64,000 nucleotides of DNA from Pseudomonadota bacterium (GTDB lineage Bacteria > Pseudomonadota > Alphaproteobacteria > Acetobacterales > Acetobacteraceae). Numbering within the stretch: position 1 is the first letter of the stretch; each line of letters begins with the position of its first letter. A model generated the notes under the pieces. The model saw only the letters and a list, made by a program, of their open reading frames with translations, made no database searches and was not told the origin of the DNA. Location: positions 1-64,000 of the forward strand of contig JAJZFB010000031.1 in the NCBI GenBank assembly GCA_021805545.1. Direction: 5' to 3'. Of this stretch, positions 34,035 through 43,243 are shown piece after piece. The position numbers and the translations under genes were made by a program.

Positions 34035-34487
34035 CTATCTGGTCTTCAGAATGTCACGAATTTCCGCCAGTAATGACTCGGTTGGTGTAGCGGCCGGGGC
34101 CGACGGGGCTGGAGCCTGGTGGATTTTTTCGATAAGCCGCACCATCCAAAAAATGGCCGCCGCAACAATAATGAAGTTGAGAACGGCATTCATGAACAGG
34201 CCGTAATTGATTGTCACATCGCCGGCCTTTTGCGCTGCCGCCAGGGTGGCGGCGGGAGCCCCCTTAAGCACGATGAAGTGATTGGTGAAATTAACCCCGC
34301 CGGTGAACAATCCAATAACCGGCGTGATAACGTCCTTAACCAGGCTGGTAACAATGCCGGTAAAAGCCGCGCCGATGATGACGCCGACAGCAAGATCGAC
34401 GACATTTCCGCGCATGATGAAAATTTTGAAATCATCCACCCATCCAGGGGTCTTGATTGGCAGCTTGGGTTTCGGCAAGTCTGACAT
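34035..34487 (-). CDS. mscL: Large-conductance mechanosensitive channel MscL
   Basis: This 150-residue channel has the N-terminal helix and first membrane segment (FKIFIMRGNVVDLAVGVIIG AAF), the periplasmic loop, the second membrane segment (NAVLNFIIVAAAIFWMV) and a cytoplasmic helix (SLLAEIRDIL). It opens under membrane tension to release osmolytes. ATG 34487 follows a near-perfect AAGGAGG. Monocistronic, with its own terminator. Confidence 0.96.
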   Translation of the reverse strand: MSDLPKPKLPIKTPGWVDDFKIFIMRGNVVDLAVGVIIGAAFTGIVTSLVKDVITPVIGLFTGGVNFTNHFIVLKGAPAATLAAAQKAGDVTINYGLFMNAVLNFIIVAAAIFWMVRLIEKIHQAPAPSAPAATPTESLLAEIRDILKTR

Positions 34488-34856
34488 GCGTGCCTCCTTG
34501 TTGTTTGCCGCTGGAATGTAAAGGGTATGCACGGTTTCGCCAAGCTACCCATTAACAGACGGCAACAATCCAGCGCTTGCCCGCGCACCCAGGTTTGCAA
34601 CAAGGGGCAATGCGTGAAAAATGCCTGACGATATACCGGTTGCTGCCGCTGGCGCAGGCCTTGTTGCTGGCGGGGTACGGTGCGGCACCGGGCGCGCGGC
34701 GGCGTGTGGCGCGCCCATTGGGGCAGGCGTGGGGGCGCTGAGCGGCGCCAACACCATACCGCAACAGGTTAACCTTGGTAACGCCCCGTGGGACCACGGT
34801 GGCCGGTGCGCCAGCCGGGTTTCCTCCCGCATTATATGTGCTAAAGGCCCAGCCCT
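34488..34856. other. mscL-accA intergenic region
   Basis: About 370 bp between divergent mscL and accA. It should hold both promoters, which I could not pinpoint. The only coding-like content is the decayed lipoprotein reading frame at 34610-34800. Confidence 0.4.
34610..34800 (+). pseudogene. Possible decayed glycine-zipper lipoprotein gene
   Basis: ATG 34610, preceded by AAGGGG, opens a signal-like stretch LLPLAQALLLAGYGAAPG in which Tyr stands where a lipobox Cys is expected. After about 30 codons a shift into another frame gives GAPIGAGVGALSGANT and IPQQVNLGNAPW, a glycine-zipper pattern of small outer-membrane lipoproteins. One frameshift plus the lost Cys suggest a pseudogene. The call is tentative. 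Confidence 0.35.
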
Positions 34857-35810
34857 ATGCGCCAGTACCTTGAATTCGAAAAGCCCATTGCCGAGCTGGA
34901 AGCCAAGATTGAAGATCTCCGGCAGATGACCGCGCCCGGCGAAATCAACATCGCCGATGAAGTGGCGCGGCTTTCAGCCAAGGCCGATGCGCAGCTTAAA
35001 GCGATTTATGCCAAGCTGACGCCCTGGCAGAAAACCCTGGTGGCGCGCCATGCGGAACGGCCCAAGGCAGCCAGTGTCATCGGCGCGCTGATCGAGGATT
35101 TCACCCCGCTGGCGGGCGACCGCGCCTTTGCCAACGATGCGGCGGTGATCGGCGGCATGGGCAAATTCCGCGGCACGGCGGTTATGGTCATCGGCACCGA
35201 GAAGGGCACCGATACCGAGACGCGCATCAAGCATAATTTCGGCATGGCCAAGCCCGAGGGCTACCGCAAGGCCAAGCGGCTGATGGAGCTGGCCGGGCGG
35301 TTCAACATGCCCATCCTCACCTTTGTGGATACATCCGGCGCCTTCCCCGGCATCGAGGCCGAGGCGCGCGGCCAGGCGGAGGCAATTGCGCGCGGTATCG
35401 AGGCGTGCCTTTCAGCTCCGGTCCCGCTTGTGGCCACCATTATCGGCGAAGGCGGCTCGGGCGGGGCAATTGCGCTGGCCGCGGGCAATGTGGTGCTGAT
35501 GTATGAGCACGCGATCTATTCCGTGATTTCGCCCGAGGGCTGCGCCTCGATTCTGTGGCGCGACGCGGCACAGGCCCCCGTGGCAGCGGAGGCAATGCGG
35601 ATTACCGCCCAGGATTTGAAGCGGCTGGGGCTGATTGACGAGATTGTGCCCGAACCCCTGGGCGGGGCGCACCGCGCGCCAGATATAGCGCTGGAAGCGC
35701 TTGGCAATGCGGTGGAGAAGCAGCTTGCCCCGCTCAAAGGGCAAGCCCCCGAAGCGTTGAAGGCGCGCCGGCGCGAGAAATTTCTGGCAATGGGGAAGAT
35801 CGGGCTCTAA
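34857..35810 (+). CDS. accA: Acetyl-CoA carboxylase carboxyltransferase alpha subunit
   Basis: This 317-residue subunit starts MRQYLEFEKPIAELEAKI and has the crotonase-like core: FPGIEAEARGQAEAIA, IGEGGSGGAIALA and the YSVISPEGCASILW segment. With AccD it transfers the carboxyl group to acetyl-CoA to give malonyl-CoA for fatty acid synthesis. The stop codon directly abuts a dispersed R1 repeat. Confidence 0.97.
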   Translation: MRQYLEFEKPIAELEAKIEDLRQMTAPGEINIADEVARLSAKADAQLKAIYAKLTPWQKTLVARHAERPKAASVIGALIEDFTPLAGDRAFANDAAVIGGMGKFRGTAVMVIGTEKGTDTETRIKHNFGMAKPEGYRKAKRLMELAGRFNMPILTFVDTSGAFPGIEAEARGQAEAIARGIEACLSAPVPLVATIIGEGGSGGAIALAAGNVVLMYEHAIYSVISPEGCASILWRDAAQAPVAAEAMRITAQDLKRLGLIDEIVPEPLGGAHRAPDIALEALGNAVEKQLAPLKGQAPEALKARRREKFLAMGKIGL

Positions 35811-35882
35811 ATCAATGAGGTAGAGCGCGATTCAGGCCTTCGAATCGCGCGCAAAGCGAGCGCATCTCAAGTCATCGCGCTC
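35811..35882 (-). repeat. Dispersed repeat R1, inverted full copy
   Basis: Read on the minus strand it is GCGCGATGACTTGAGATGCG, CTCGCTTTGCGCGCGATTCG, AAGGCCTGAATCGCGCTC, then TACCTCATTGATT. It differs from the 27880 copy at only a few positions and begins at the first base after the accA stop. Confidence 0.85.
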
Positions 35883-35999
35883 TGGGGCCTGACCGGCTTG
35901 GGCCAAACAGGCGCCAGGATGGCTGGGCGCAAACTTCCCGTTGATCGCCACCCAGGAATGTGCCGCCCGTTGCCGCAACAAAATCTCCCTATTAAAACA

Positions 36000-36024
36000 A
36001 GACCGTTGGTATTAGGTCTTGCCC
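36000..36024. repeat. Half of palindromic element P1
   Basis: AAGACCGTTGGTATTAGGTC contains the right arm ACCGTTGGTAT of the element seen at 27731 and 63797. The left arm is missing; flanking AAGACC and GGTCTT form a small 6-bp inverted repeat instead. Confidence 0.5.
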
Positions 36025-36046
36025 GCCGGAAACCGCAATCCCCATC

Positions 36047-36493
36047 TTACCCCGCCTTCACCCACCCGGCCTCTTCTTGCTTCCAATAAGTCAGCACATG
36101 CCCCTCCACCTTGGCCGCGCGCCAGCGTTCGCGGGCCTCCAACACTTGCGCCTCGTCATTGCCGTCAAACAGATCAAACACACGCTTGAACCCGCCTGGC
36201 GCCACCCCGGCGCCACCCAGACGGAACAAAAAGGCCGCGTCCGCAGGGTTTTGCGCGGCGTCCAGGGTGAGAAAAATCGGCTGCCATTCCGGGTGCGGGG
36301 TGGCCGCGGCGCCGTGGGGCAGCCAATCCGGGTTGTGGCTCTGCCACAAAGCGGCATCCAGTTTTTGCAGTTGCGCGGCATCGGCGCAAACCACCAGCGC
36401 CTTTTCGCCCACGCCCAGCGTGCGCCCCAGCAGGGCGGGCAAGGCGGTATAAAAATCGGTGCGGGTAAGGTGGTAAAAGCCGATTTCCGCCAT
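36047..36493 (-). CDS. holC: DNA polymerase III chi subunit
   Basis: This 148-residue protein begins MAEIGFYHLTRTDFYTALPA and has the chi pattern: KALVVCADAAQLQKLDAALW, LPHG, and FDLFDGNDEAQVLEARERW. Chi links the clamp loader to SSB. The ATG overlaps the mrp stop (TGATG), so it is translationally coupled to mrp; its more usual partner pepA is not present here. Confidence 0.9.
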   Translation of the reverse strand: MAEIGFYHLTRTDFYTALPALLGRTLGVGEKALVVCADAAQLQKLDAALWQSHNPDWLPHGAAATPHPEWQPIFLTLDAAQNPADAAFLFRLGGAGVAPGGFKRVFDLFDGNDEAQVLEARERWRAAKVEGHVLTYWKQEEAGWVKAG

Positions 36494-37491
36494 CACCCCT
36501 CCATAGCCGCCCGTACCTTGTCCGCCACACCGCAAAAGGCGGCGGCGCTCTCCCCCTCTGGCGCCATGGCGGTTACCGGCGCGCCGGTATCGCCGCTCTC
36601 GCGTATGGCCAGTTGCAGCGGAATGGCGCCCAAAAACGGCACACCCAGCCGCGCTGCCTCGGCCTGTGCCCCGCCATGGCCGAAAACATCCGCGCGGTGG
36701 CCGCAATTGGGGCAACAAAAAAACGACATATTCTCGACAATGCCCAGCACGGGCACGCCCACCTGGTTGAACATGGCAATGCCCCGCCGCGCGTCGATGA
36801 GCGAAATATCCTGCGGGGTGGAGACAATAACCACGCCATGCGGCTTGGCCTTTTGCGCCAGGGTCAGCTGCGCGTCGCCCGTGCCGGGGGGCATGTCCAC
36901 CACCAGCACGTCAAGCTGGCCCCATTCCACCTGGCCCAGCATCTGGTTTATCGCGCCCATCACCATCGGCCCGCGCCAGACCAGGGCTTTATCCTCCGGC
37001 ACCAGAAACCCCATGGACATCAGCTTCAGCCCAAATGCCTCAAGCGGCATGATGCGCCCGCCCCGCACCACGGGCTGGGCCGAAACACCCAGCATGCGCG
37101 GCACCGAGGGGCCGTATATGTCGGCATCCAGCAGCCCCACGCCCAGCCCGGACTGCGCCAGCGCCACAGCCAGGTTCACCGCCACGGTAGACTTACCCAC
37201 CCCGCCCTTGCCCGAGGCCACGGCGATGACGCGCTTTACCCCCGGCAGCAGGTTTTCCGGCGCCGGGGCGGCGGGCTTGTTATGCGCCGTAAGCACCACG
37301 GCGGCGGATTTAACGCCCGGCAGGCCGCGCAAGGCGGCCTCCATATCGCGGCGCAGCTTTTCCAGTTGCGCCGCTTCCTCACGGGTGGCCAGCAGGCTTA
37401 CCTGCACCAGCCCGTCCTGCATATGCACCCCGTCTATGCGGTTTCCGGCATTAAAGGGAGCAAGCGCGGCGCGGATATCCGATTCATTCAT
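36493..37491 (-). CDS. mrp: Mrp/ApbC-type iron-sulfur carrier ATPase
   Basis: This 332-residue P-loop protein has an N-terminal MIP18-like domain (residues 1-85), the deviant Walker A ASGKGGVGKSTVAVNLA, the MPPGTGDAQLTL segment and a CPNCG motif that binds a transferable iron-sulfur cluster. It delivers clusters to apoproteins. It is divergent from the protease gene at 37549, with a 57-bp shared promoter region, and coupled to holC downstream. Confidence 0.95.
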   Translation of the reverse strand: MNESDIRAALAPFNAGNRIDGVHMQDGLVQVSLLATREEAAQLEKLRRDMEAALRGLPGVKSAAVVLTAHNKPAAPAPENLLPGVKRVIAVASGKGGVGKSTVAVNLAVALAQSGLGVGLLDADIYGPSVPRMLGVSAQPVVRGGRIMPLEAFGLKLMSMGFLVPEDKALVWRGPMVMGAINQMLGQVEWGQLDVLVVDMPPGTGDAQLTLAQKAKPHGVVIVSTPQDISLIDARRGIAMFNQVGVPVLGIVENMSFFCCPNCGHRADVFGHGGAQAEAARLGVPFLGAIPLQLAIRESGDTGAPVTAMAPEGESAAAFCGVADKVRAAMEG

Positions 37492-37548
37492 GGCTCAGAC
37501 ATAAACCAGCCTCTTGCGAAGATCATCCCCGCGCCGCAAAGTTTTGCC

Positions 37549-38931
37549 ATGCGTTCCTTCGTCCACGCCTTTGCCCTGCTCTTCCTCCTCATCGCCGGTG
37601 CCGCGCGCGCGGCGGAGCTGCCGCCAGGCATGGCCGCGCTGGCCGCCAGGGTTTCGCCCGCCGTGGTGAGCATTGCCGCCATGGCCCCTGCCCCGGCACC
37701 AAAAGATGATGATGACAGCGATAATGGCGGTAACGCCGCCCAGCGCGCCACCGAGGATACATCCGGCGGCGTAGTGCCGCCGCCTAAATCCGTCGAGTCG
37801 CTCGGCTCGGGTTTCGTCTTTAACCCGGCAGGCTATATCCTCACCAATAACCATGTGGTCGATGGGGCCAACGCCGTCACCGTCACCTTCCCCGATGGCT
37901 CGGTTTATAACGCCACCATTGCCGGGCGTGATAAGAATACCGACCTGGCGGTGCTGAAAGTAAATGCCGGGCATCCCTTGCCCTATCTGCGCTTCGGCAA
38001 CTCCTCCCAAATGCGGGTGGGCGATTGGGTTCTGGCCATCGGCAACCCGTTTGGCCTGCCCGGCAGCGCCTCAGCCGGCATTGTCAGCGCGCTGCACCGG
38101 CAGATTGACGACACGAAATATGACGATTTCATCCAGACCGACGCCGCCATCAACCGGGGCAATTCCGGCGGGCCGCTTTTCAACATGGCTGGGCAGGTTA
38201 TCGGGGTAAATTCCGCCATCGAGGCGCCAGATGGCAATTCCGACGGTGTGGGGTTCTCCATTCCCTCATCCATGGCCAAGCCCGTGGCCGAAGCCCTGGC
38301 GCATACCGGCACCATGCAGCGCGGCTGGCTGGGCGTGGCCACGGCGGGGCTGACGCCGGGCATCCAGGCCGTGCTGCATTTGCCCAATACAAATGGCGCG
38401 CTGGTAGGTAATGTCTCGCCAGATGGGCCAAGCAACGGTGTGCTCAAAAATGGCGATGTAATCGTGGGTCTGGCGGGCGCGCCCATTTCCGGCCCGCGCG
38501 CCTTGTATATCCGCACTGCGGAAATTCCGGCTGGGCGTAGCGTGGTGGTGCGTTTTTACCGCAACGGCGGCATCGGCGCGGCCGATGTCACAATCACGCC
38601 CCCCCCGCCGCCGCTGGATGAAAGCATCCGGCCCGCCAGCGGCACAGCCGCACCGGCGCCCGTGCTGCTTAAAACGCTGGGGCTGGGGCTGGCGGGCAAA
38701 CCGGCGCAGCGCGGCGTGTCCGTTATCTCCGCCACCGGCCCAGCGGCCAAGGCCGGAATCATCGCCGGAGACGTGATTGAGCAGGTAAACGGCCAGAATG
38801 TGAGCGATGCCGCCGGCTTGGCCGCAAAGGTGAAGGCATTAGGCAATATGCCGCCGGTTTTCCTCGTCAGCGGCAACATTGCTGGCGGTGCAAACCCCGG
38901 CCCGCGCTGGGTTGCCGTGCCCGCGAGCTGA
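37549..38931 (+). CDS. HtrA/DegP-family periplasmic serine protease
   Basis: This 460-residue protein has a signal peptide (AFALLFLLIAGAARA), an acidic linker (DDDDSDNGG), and a trypsin-like domain with catalytic His in LTNNHVVDG, Asp in KNTDLAVLK and Ser in RGNSGGPL. Two PDZ domains follow (about residues 255-350 and 380-450), the second ending with the usual AGIIAGDVIEQVNG. It degrades or refolds damaged envelope proteins. ATG 37549 starts the signal peptide; the long upstream open frame is antisense to mrp. Confidence 0.93.
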   Translation: MRSFVHAFALLFLLIAGAARAAELPPGMAALAARVSPAVVSIAAMAPAPAPKDDDDSDNGGNAAQRATEDTSGGVVPPPKSVESLGSGFVFNPAGYILTNNHVVDGANAVTVTFPDGSVYNATIAGRDKNTDLAVLKVNAGHPLPYLRFGNSSQMRVGDWVLAIGNPFGLPGSASAGIVSALHRQIDDTKYDDFIQTDAAINRGNSGGPLFNMAGQVIGVNSAIEAPDGNSDGVGFSIPSSMAKPVAEALAHTGTMQRGWLGVATAGLTPGIQAVLHLPNTNGALVGNVSPDGPSNGVLKNGDVIVGLAGAPISGPRALYIRTAEIPAGRSVVVRFYRNGGIGAADVTITPPPPPLDESIRPASGTAAPAPVLLKTLGLGLAGKPAQRGVSVISATGPAAKAGIIAGDVIEQVNGQNVSDAAGLAAKVKALGNMPPVFLVSGNIAGGANPGPRWVAVPAS

Positions 38932-39222
38932 TTACTGCGGCAGCCAGACGAAATCTGAAATCGCCTTAGCCAGGGCAAGGTCTTTTTCCGTAAGCCCGCC
39001 CGCATCGTGGCTGGTGAGGGTGATGTTCACCTTGTTCCAGGAATTCGACCAGTCCGGGTGATGGTCCGCCTTCTCGGCCAGCAGCGCCACCCGCGCCATG
39101 AAGGAGAAAGCCTCGGTAAAATCTTTGAAGATGAAGCTCTGATGGATGGATTTCTGGTCCGGGGCGAGCGCCCATTTGCCGGGCAGATGGGTGAGCGCTG
39201 TCTTTTCGAGCAATTTTGCCAT
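38932..39222 (-). CDS. Pterin-4-alpha-carbinolamine dehydratase
   Basis: This 96-residue enzyme has the family signature [14 protein letters not shown] with the paired catalytic histidines and [13 protein letters not shown]. It dehydrates 4a-hydroxytetrahydrobiopterin, a by-product of aromatic amino acid hydroxylases, and may have other pterin-related roles in bacteria without such a hydroxylase. It is divergent from the SDR gene at 39341 and ends 1 bp after the protease stop on the opposite strand. Confidence 0.92.
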   Translation of the reverse strand: MAKLLEKTALTHLPGKWALAPDQKSIHQSFIFKDFTEAFSFMARVALLAEKADHHPDWSNSWNKVNITLTSHDAGGLTEKDLALAKAISDFVWLPQ

Positions 39223-39295
39223 GGCAGATCCTCCTGGCGCGGAAGGTGATGCTCCTGGGCGGAGATTACAAGGGCGGGCTTTTCCTGCGCGCCAT

Positions 39296-39321
39296 AATTT
39301 GCGACAATATTGTTGTAAATT
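39296..39321. promoter_or_regulatory. 26-bp operator-like palindrome
   Basis: Eleven of thirteen base pairs match around the centre ACAATATTGT, with AATTT and AAATT ends. It lies 19 bp before the SDR start codon and 73 bp from the divergent dehydratase start. Size and symmetry suit a TetR- or MarR-type repressor, not identified in the window. Confidence 0.55.
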
Positions 39322-39340
39322 ATCATTCAGGGAGAAAACC

Positions 39341-40165
39341 ATGCAACTGCAGGGCAAAACCGTATTCATCACAGGCGGCGGCGGCGGCATTGGCGAGGGG
39401 CTGGCACTGGCCTTCGCCGGGAAGGGCGCCAAAATCGTCCTGGCCGATGTTAACCTGCACGAGGCTGAAAACGTAGCCGCCCGCCTGCCCGCTGGGGCCG
39501 AAACGATGGTTGTGGCGCTGGATGTAACCAGCCTGGAGAGCTGGGCACAGGCAAAAGCCCAGGCCGAGGCGCGCTTTGGCGCGGTGGAGGTGCTGTGCAA
39601 CAATGCCGGCATCTCCTCAGGCTTCAAGCCGCTGGTGGATATGGCCCCGGCGGAATTCGAGCGGCTGATGGCGATTAACGTGACCGGGGTTTACAACGGC
39701 ATACTCAGCTTCGCGCGTGAGATGGGCGCGCGCGGGCATGGGCATATCGTCAATACATCCTCGATGAACGGGCTCAGCCCGTTCGGCAGCTTCGCCGCGT
39801 ATTCGGCCAGCAAATTCGCCGTGCTCGGGCTTTCAGATTCGCTGCGGCAAGAGCTGGCGCCGCTGGGCGTGGGCGTGTCCACCCTGTTCCCCGGCCTGAC
39901 GCGCAGCCGCATGGCGGAGGGAGATTTGGGGAAAGTGGAAGCCGCCGACCCAGCCCGCGCCGCCGCCATACGCGCGAACATGATGGAACCCGTCTGGCTG
40001 GGCCGCGCCGTGGTGCGGGCGGTGGAGGCGAACGCGCCGTATATCATCACCCACCCGGATTATAAGGGCAGCGTGGAGGCCCGGTTTGAGGAAATATTGG
40101 CGGCGTTCGGCGAGCCAGCGCAGCCCGGGTACAAGACGGGCGCCAAGGCGACGGCGCAGGGCTGA
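39341..40165 (+). CDS. Short-chain dehydrogenase/reductase
   Basis: This 274-residue NAD(P)-dependent oxidoreductase has the cofactor motif [16 protein letters not shown], the catalytic Ser in NTSSMNG and YSASK. Its C-terminal tail beyond the core is 25 or so residues with no known motif. Substrate cannot be told from sequence. ATG 39341 follows AGGGAG. The palindrome at 39296 suggests inducible expression. Confidence 0.88.
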   Translation: MQLQGKTVFITGGGGGIGEGLALAFAGKGAKIVLADVNLHEAENVAARLPAGAETMVVALDVTSLESWAQAKAQAEARFGAVEVLCNNAGISSGFKPLVDMAPAEFERLMAINVTGVYNGILSFAREMGARGHGHIVNTSSMNGLSPFGSFAAYSASKFAVLGLSDSLRQELAPLGVGVSTLFPGLTRSRMAEGDLGKVEAADPARAAAIRANMMEPVWLGRAVVRAVEANAPYIITHPDYKGSVEARFEEILAAFGEPAQPGYKTGAKATAQG

Positions 40166-40186
40166 TGCGCCGAGAACATGCTTGCG

Positions 40187-40222
40187 CTCCATCTGACCAG
40201 TCATATAACTAGTCAGATGGAG
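40187..40222. promoter_or_regulatory. 36-bp palindromic operator of the toxin-antitoxin operon
   Basis: Arms of 18 bp match at 16 positions, starting CTCCATCTGAC and ending GTCAGATGGAG, centred on ATATAA. It includes a direct repeat of YAGTCAKAT. It ends 6 bp before the antitoxin start and covers the probable promoter, as expected for Phd-type autoregulation. Confidence 0.7.
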
Positions 40223-40228
40223 CGCGTG

Positions 40229-40489
40229 ATGCAAACTTGGAAAGTGCAGGACGCGAAAGCGCGATTTTCGGAATTTCTGGACACTTGCATGGCGCAAGGG
40301 CCGCAAGCCGTTTCCAAACGCGGAGACGTGAAGGCCGTGCTTGTGCCGATTGCCGAGTGGGAAAGACTGCGCGCGGGAAAACCCAAATACACACTGAAGG
40401 AATTACTCACATCGGATGCATTTCCGCGGGCAGATTTGGATGCTCTGCCGCGTGAAAAAATGACGCTGCGCGAGCCGCCTGAGCTTTGA
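40229..40489 (+). CDS. Phd/YefM-type antitoxin
   Basis: This 86-residue protein has the Phd/YefM N-terminal DNA-binding fold (WKVQDAKARFSEFLDTCM, QAVSKRGDVKAVLVPI) and a C-terminal extension (KYTLKELLTS, then acidic/Pro-rich) that would wrap the toxin. ATG 40229 has GGAGCG upstream; ATG 40217 lies inside the palindrome. The stop overlaps the PIN toxin start (TGATG). Confidence 0.9.
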   Translation: MQTWKVQDAKARFSEFLDTCMAQGPQAVSKRGDVKAVLVPIAEWERLRAGKPKYTLKELLTSDAFPRADLDALPREKMTLREPPEL

Positions 40490-40908
40490 TGTATCTGCTC
40501 GATACGAATGTGGTTTCCGAGTTGCGGAAGCCCAAGCCGCATGGCGGGGTATCGGCCTGGATCAAGACTGTGCCCGATGAGCATCTCTTCGTCTCCGCCG
40601 TAACGCTGGGGGAAATTCAGCGCGGCATCGAGCGCGTGCGGGGAAATGACCGGGACAAGGCAGCGCTGCTGGATGAATGGGCAGACGGTGTTGCCGCCAG
40701 TTCAAACATTCTGCCGATGAGCGGAGAGGCATTCCGGCTTTGGGGCAGGCTGATGCCCGGGCGCGCGGCAATCCATGCAATGGATATGATGCTTGCAGCC
40801 ACTGCCGCAATCCACGGCCTTACCTTGGCAACGCGAAATGTGCGGGATTTCACCGGAATCCATATCTCTGTTATGAACCCGTTCGAGTATTCTTCATCCA
40901 GAAGCTGA
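40489..40908 (+). CDS. PIN-domain ribonuclease toxin (VapC/FitB type)
   Basis: This 139-residue toxin has the acidic PIN residues in place: Asp in LLDTNVVSE, Glu in VTLGEIQRGIE, Asp in AMDMMLAATA and Asp in TRNVRDF. It should cleave RNA and be neutralised by the upstream Phd-like protein. FitB-like proteins share the LDTNVVSELRKP opening. Intact pair. Confidence 0.93.
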   Translation: MYLLDTNVVSELRKPKPHGGVSAWIKTVPDEHLFVSAVTLGEIQRGIERVRGNDRDKAALLDEWADGVAASSNILPMSGEAFRLWGRLMPGRAAIHAMDMMLAATAAIHGLTLATRNVRDFTGIHISVMNPFEYSSSRS

Positions 40909-41059
40909 AATAGCCAAGGCGCCGCGAAAGACTTTATTATAACCGAGATTCGAAGGCTCGCGCAGGAAACGGGGAAAGCTCCGGGCCAACGGAGAGTTTT
41001 TCAAACTCTCTTCAGTCGATGTTTCAGCGTTCAAGAAACGAAGGTTTCAGTAATTTCCC

Positions 41060-41995
41060 TCACCCCAGCGCCCACGCCAGAATCGCCTTCTGCGCGTGCA
41101 GGCGGTTTTCCGCCTCGTCGAACACCACGGAAGCCGGGCCGTCGATGACTTCGGCGGCCACTTCCTCGCCGCGATGGGCGGGCAGGCAGTGCTGGAAGAT
41201 GGCGTTGGGCGCGGCCTGGGCCATCAGTTCCGCCGTTACCTGGTAGGGGGCAAAGGCGGCGGCGCGGGCGGCGGCCTGGTCCTCGGAATCGGACATGCTC
41301 AGCCAGGTATCGGTCACCACACAGGCCGCACCTTCCACGGCCTCTTCCGGGTCTATGCTTACCTTTACGTCAGCCTTCTCGCCGCGCGCCCATTCCAGAA
41401 CCCCGGCGCGCGGCCAGTAACCGGCGGGGCAGGCCAGATGCAGGGTGAAATTAAAGCGCGCGGCAGCCTCGATGAACGAGGCGGCGACATTATTGCCGTC
41501 CCCCACCCAGGCAATCTTCTGCCCCGCCACCGGGCCGCGATGTTCCTCGAAGGTGAGGATATCGGCCATGATCTGGCAAGGGTGGGAGAGGTCGGTCAGC
41601 CCGTTTATAACCGGCACGCTGGCATGGCGCGCCAGCTCGTGCAGCTTGGCGGCGGTATCGGTGCGGAGCATGATGCCATCCGCGAAGCGCGAAAGCACCT
41701 GCGCCGTATCCGCAATGGTCTCGCCGCGCCCCAGCTGCATCTCGCGCGAGGACAGCACCACCGCATCGCCGCCCAGCTCCTTCACCGCCACCTCGAAGGA
41801 AACGCGCGTGCGGGTGGAGGGTTTCTCGAAGATCATGGCCAGGGTTTTGCCCGCCAGCGGCTTTTTACCGGCGCGGCGGGCGCGTTTAAGGGCGGCGGCG
41901 GAGTCCAGCAAGCCGCGCAGCTCGGCGGTGCTGAAATCCTTCAGGTCGAGAAAATGCCGGGGCGCGCCGGCACGTAATTCCACAACGGCGCTCAT
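41060..41995 (-). CDS. argF: Ornithine carbamoyltransferase
   Basis: This 311-residue enzyme makes citrulline from ornithine and carbamoyl phosphate. It has the carbamoyl-phosphate motif [14 protein letters not shown], the HPCQIMAD segment and the ornithine-binding [16 protein letters not shown] 41995 lies one base after the argD stop, so argD and argF are coupled. Confidence 0.96.
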   Translation of the reverse strand: MSAVVELRAGAPRHFLDLKDFSTAELRGLLDSAAALKRARRAGKKPLAGKTLAMIFEKPSTRTRVSFEVAVKELGGDAVVLSSREMQLGRGETIADTAQVLSRFADGIMLRTDTAAKLHELARHASVPVINGLTDLSHPCQIMADILTFEEHRGPVAGQKIAWVGDGNNVAASFIEAAARFNFTLHLACPAGYWPRAGVLEWARGEKADVKVSIDPEEAVEGAACVVTDTWLSMSDSEDQAAARAAAFAPYQVTAELMAQAAPNAIFQHCLPAHRGEEVAAEVIDGPASVVFDEAENRLHAQKAILAWALG

Positions 41996-41996
41996 G

Positions 41997-43193
41997 TTAC
42001 TTCGCCACAGTTTCAGCCTGCGCCAGCGCGCGTTTGCTGGCCGTGTTGCCAAGCAATTCCAGGGCCGCGTCACATTCCGCGCGGCCGATAATCAAGGGCG
42101 GGGCCAGGCGCAGCACATTATCGCCAGCGGCCACGGTCAGCAGCCCTTCCGCCAGCGCGGCGGCCTGGGCATCGCCATTCGGCACCGTGCATTTAAGGCC
42201 CAGTAACAGGCCAAGGCCGCGCACCTCGGTAAAAATGCCGGAATGTTCCGCCACCAGCCGCTCCAGCCCGGCGCGCAGATAGGCGGCGGTATCGTTCACC
42301 TGGTCCATGAAGCCATCGGCCAGAATCACATCCAGCACCGCATTGCCTGCGGCGCAGGCCAGCGGGCCGCCGCCATAGGTGGTGCCGTGGCTGCCGGGCA
42401 CCAGCGCCTTGGCCACCTGCTCCTTGGCCAGCACCGCCGCCATGGGGAAGCCGCCGCCTATACCCTTGGCGGAGGAAAGCACATCCGGCTCCACCCCGGC
42501 CCATTCATGGGCGAAAAGCCTGCCGCTCCGGCCCATGCCGGTCTGCACTTCATCAAAGCCCAGGAACAAGCCAAACTCATCGCAGGCGGCGCGCAGGCCG
42601 CGCAGAAAATCGGGGTCAGCCGGGCGCACGCCGCCCTCGCCCTGCACCGGCTCCACCAGAATGCCCGCCGTTTCCGCCGTTATGGCGGCGCGCACGGCGT
42701 TGAGATTGTTGAAGGGCACATGGTCGAACCCTTCCACCGGCTTGCCGAACCCGGCCAGGTATTTTGCGTTGCCGGTGGCCGAGATCATGGCCAGGGTGCG
42801 GCCATGAAAGGCGCCCTCGAAACAGATGATCCGGGTGCGCTCCGGGTGCCCGGCATCGGATTGCGCCTTGCGGATGGCTTTCACCAGTCCTTCATTGGCC
42901 TCGGCGCCGGAATTGCAGAAAAACACGCTATCCGCGAAGCTGGCCGCCACGTAGCGCGCGGCCAGGCGCTCGGCCTGCGGCACGCGGTACAAATTGGACA
43001 CATGAATGACCTTGGCCGCCTGTTCGGCAATGGCGGTGGCCAGGTGCTTATGGCCATGACCTAATGAGGAGGTGGCGATGCCCGCGCCGAAATCGAGGTA
43101 TTGGCGGCCATCATCGCCGAACAGCCAGGCCCCCTGGCCATGGGTGAAGGCAATATTGGCCCGGTTGTAATTCGGCATTAGCGCGGAGATCAT
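41997..43193 (-). CDS. argD: Acetylornithine aminotransferase
   Basis: This 398-residue class III aminotransferase has [16 protein letters not shown], the [15 protein letters not shown] segment and the PLP lysine in [12 protein letters not shown]. It transaminates N-acetylglutamate semialdehyde. Order argD-argF on the same strand is typical of alphaproteobacterial arginine synthesis. The gene may also act on succinyldiaminopimelate. Confidence 0.95.
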   Translation of the reverse strand: MISALMPNYNRANIAFTHGQGAWLFGDDGRQYLDFGAGIATSSLGHGHKHLATAIAEQAAKVIHVSNLYRVPQAERLAARYVAASFADSVFFCNSGAEANEGLVKAIRKAQSDAGHPERTRIICFEGAFHGRTLAMISATGNAKYLAGFGKPVEGFDHVPFNNLNAVRAAITAETAGILVEPVQGEGGVRPADPDFLRGLRAACDEFGLFLGFDEVQTGMGRSGRLFAHEWAGVEPDVLSSAKGIGGGFPMAAVLAKEQVAKALVPGSHGTTYGGGPLACAAGNAVLDVILADGFMDQVNDTAAYLRAGLERLVAEHSGIFTEVRGLGLLLGLKCTVPNGDAQAAALAEGLLTVAAGDNVLRLAPPLIIGRAECDAALELLGNTASKRALAQAETVAK

Positions 43194-43243
43194 GAATATG
43201 CTTTCAAAGCGCGGAACGAAAGAAAGGCGGGACTAAAGCGCAC

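Noticed and set aside
36613-37548. Long N-terminal extension of the protease frame
   Set aside because: It is antisense to mrp; the signal peptide at 37549 marks the true start.
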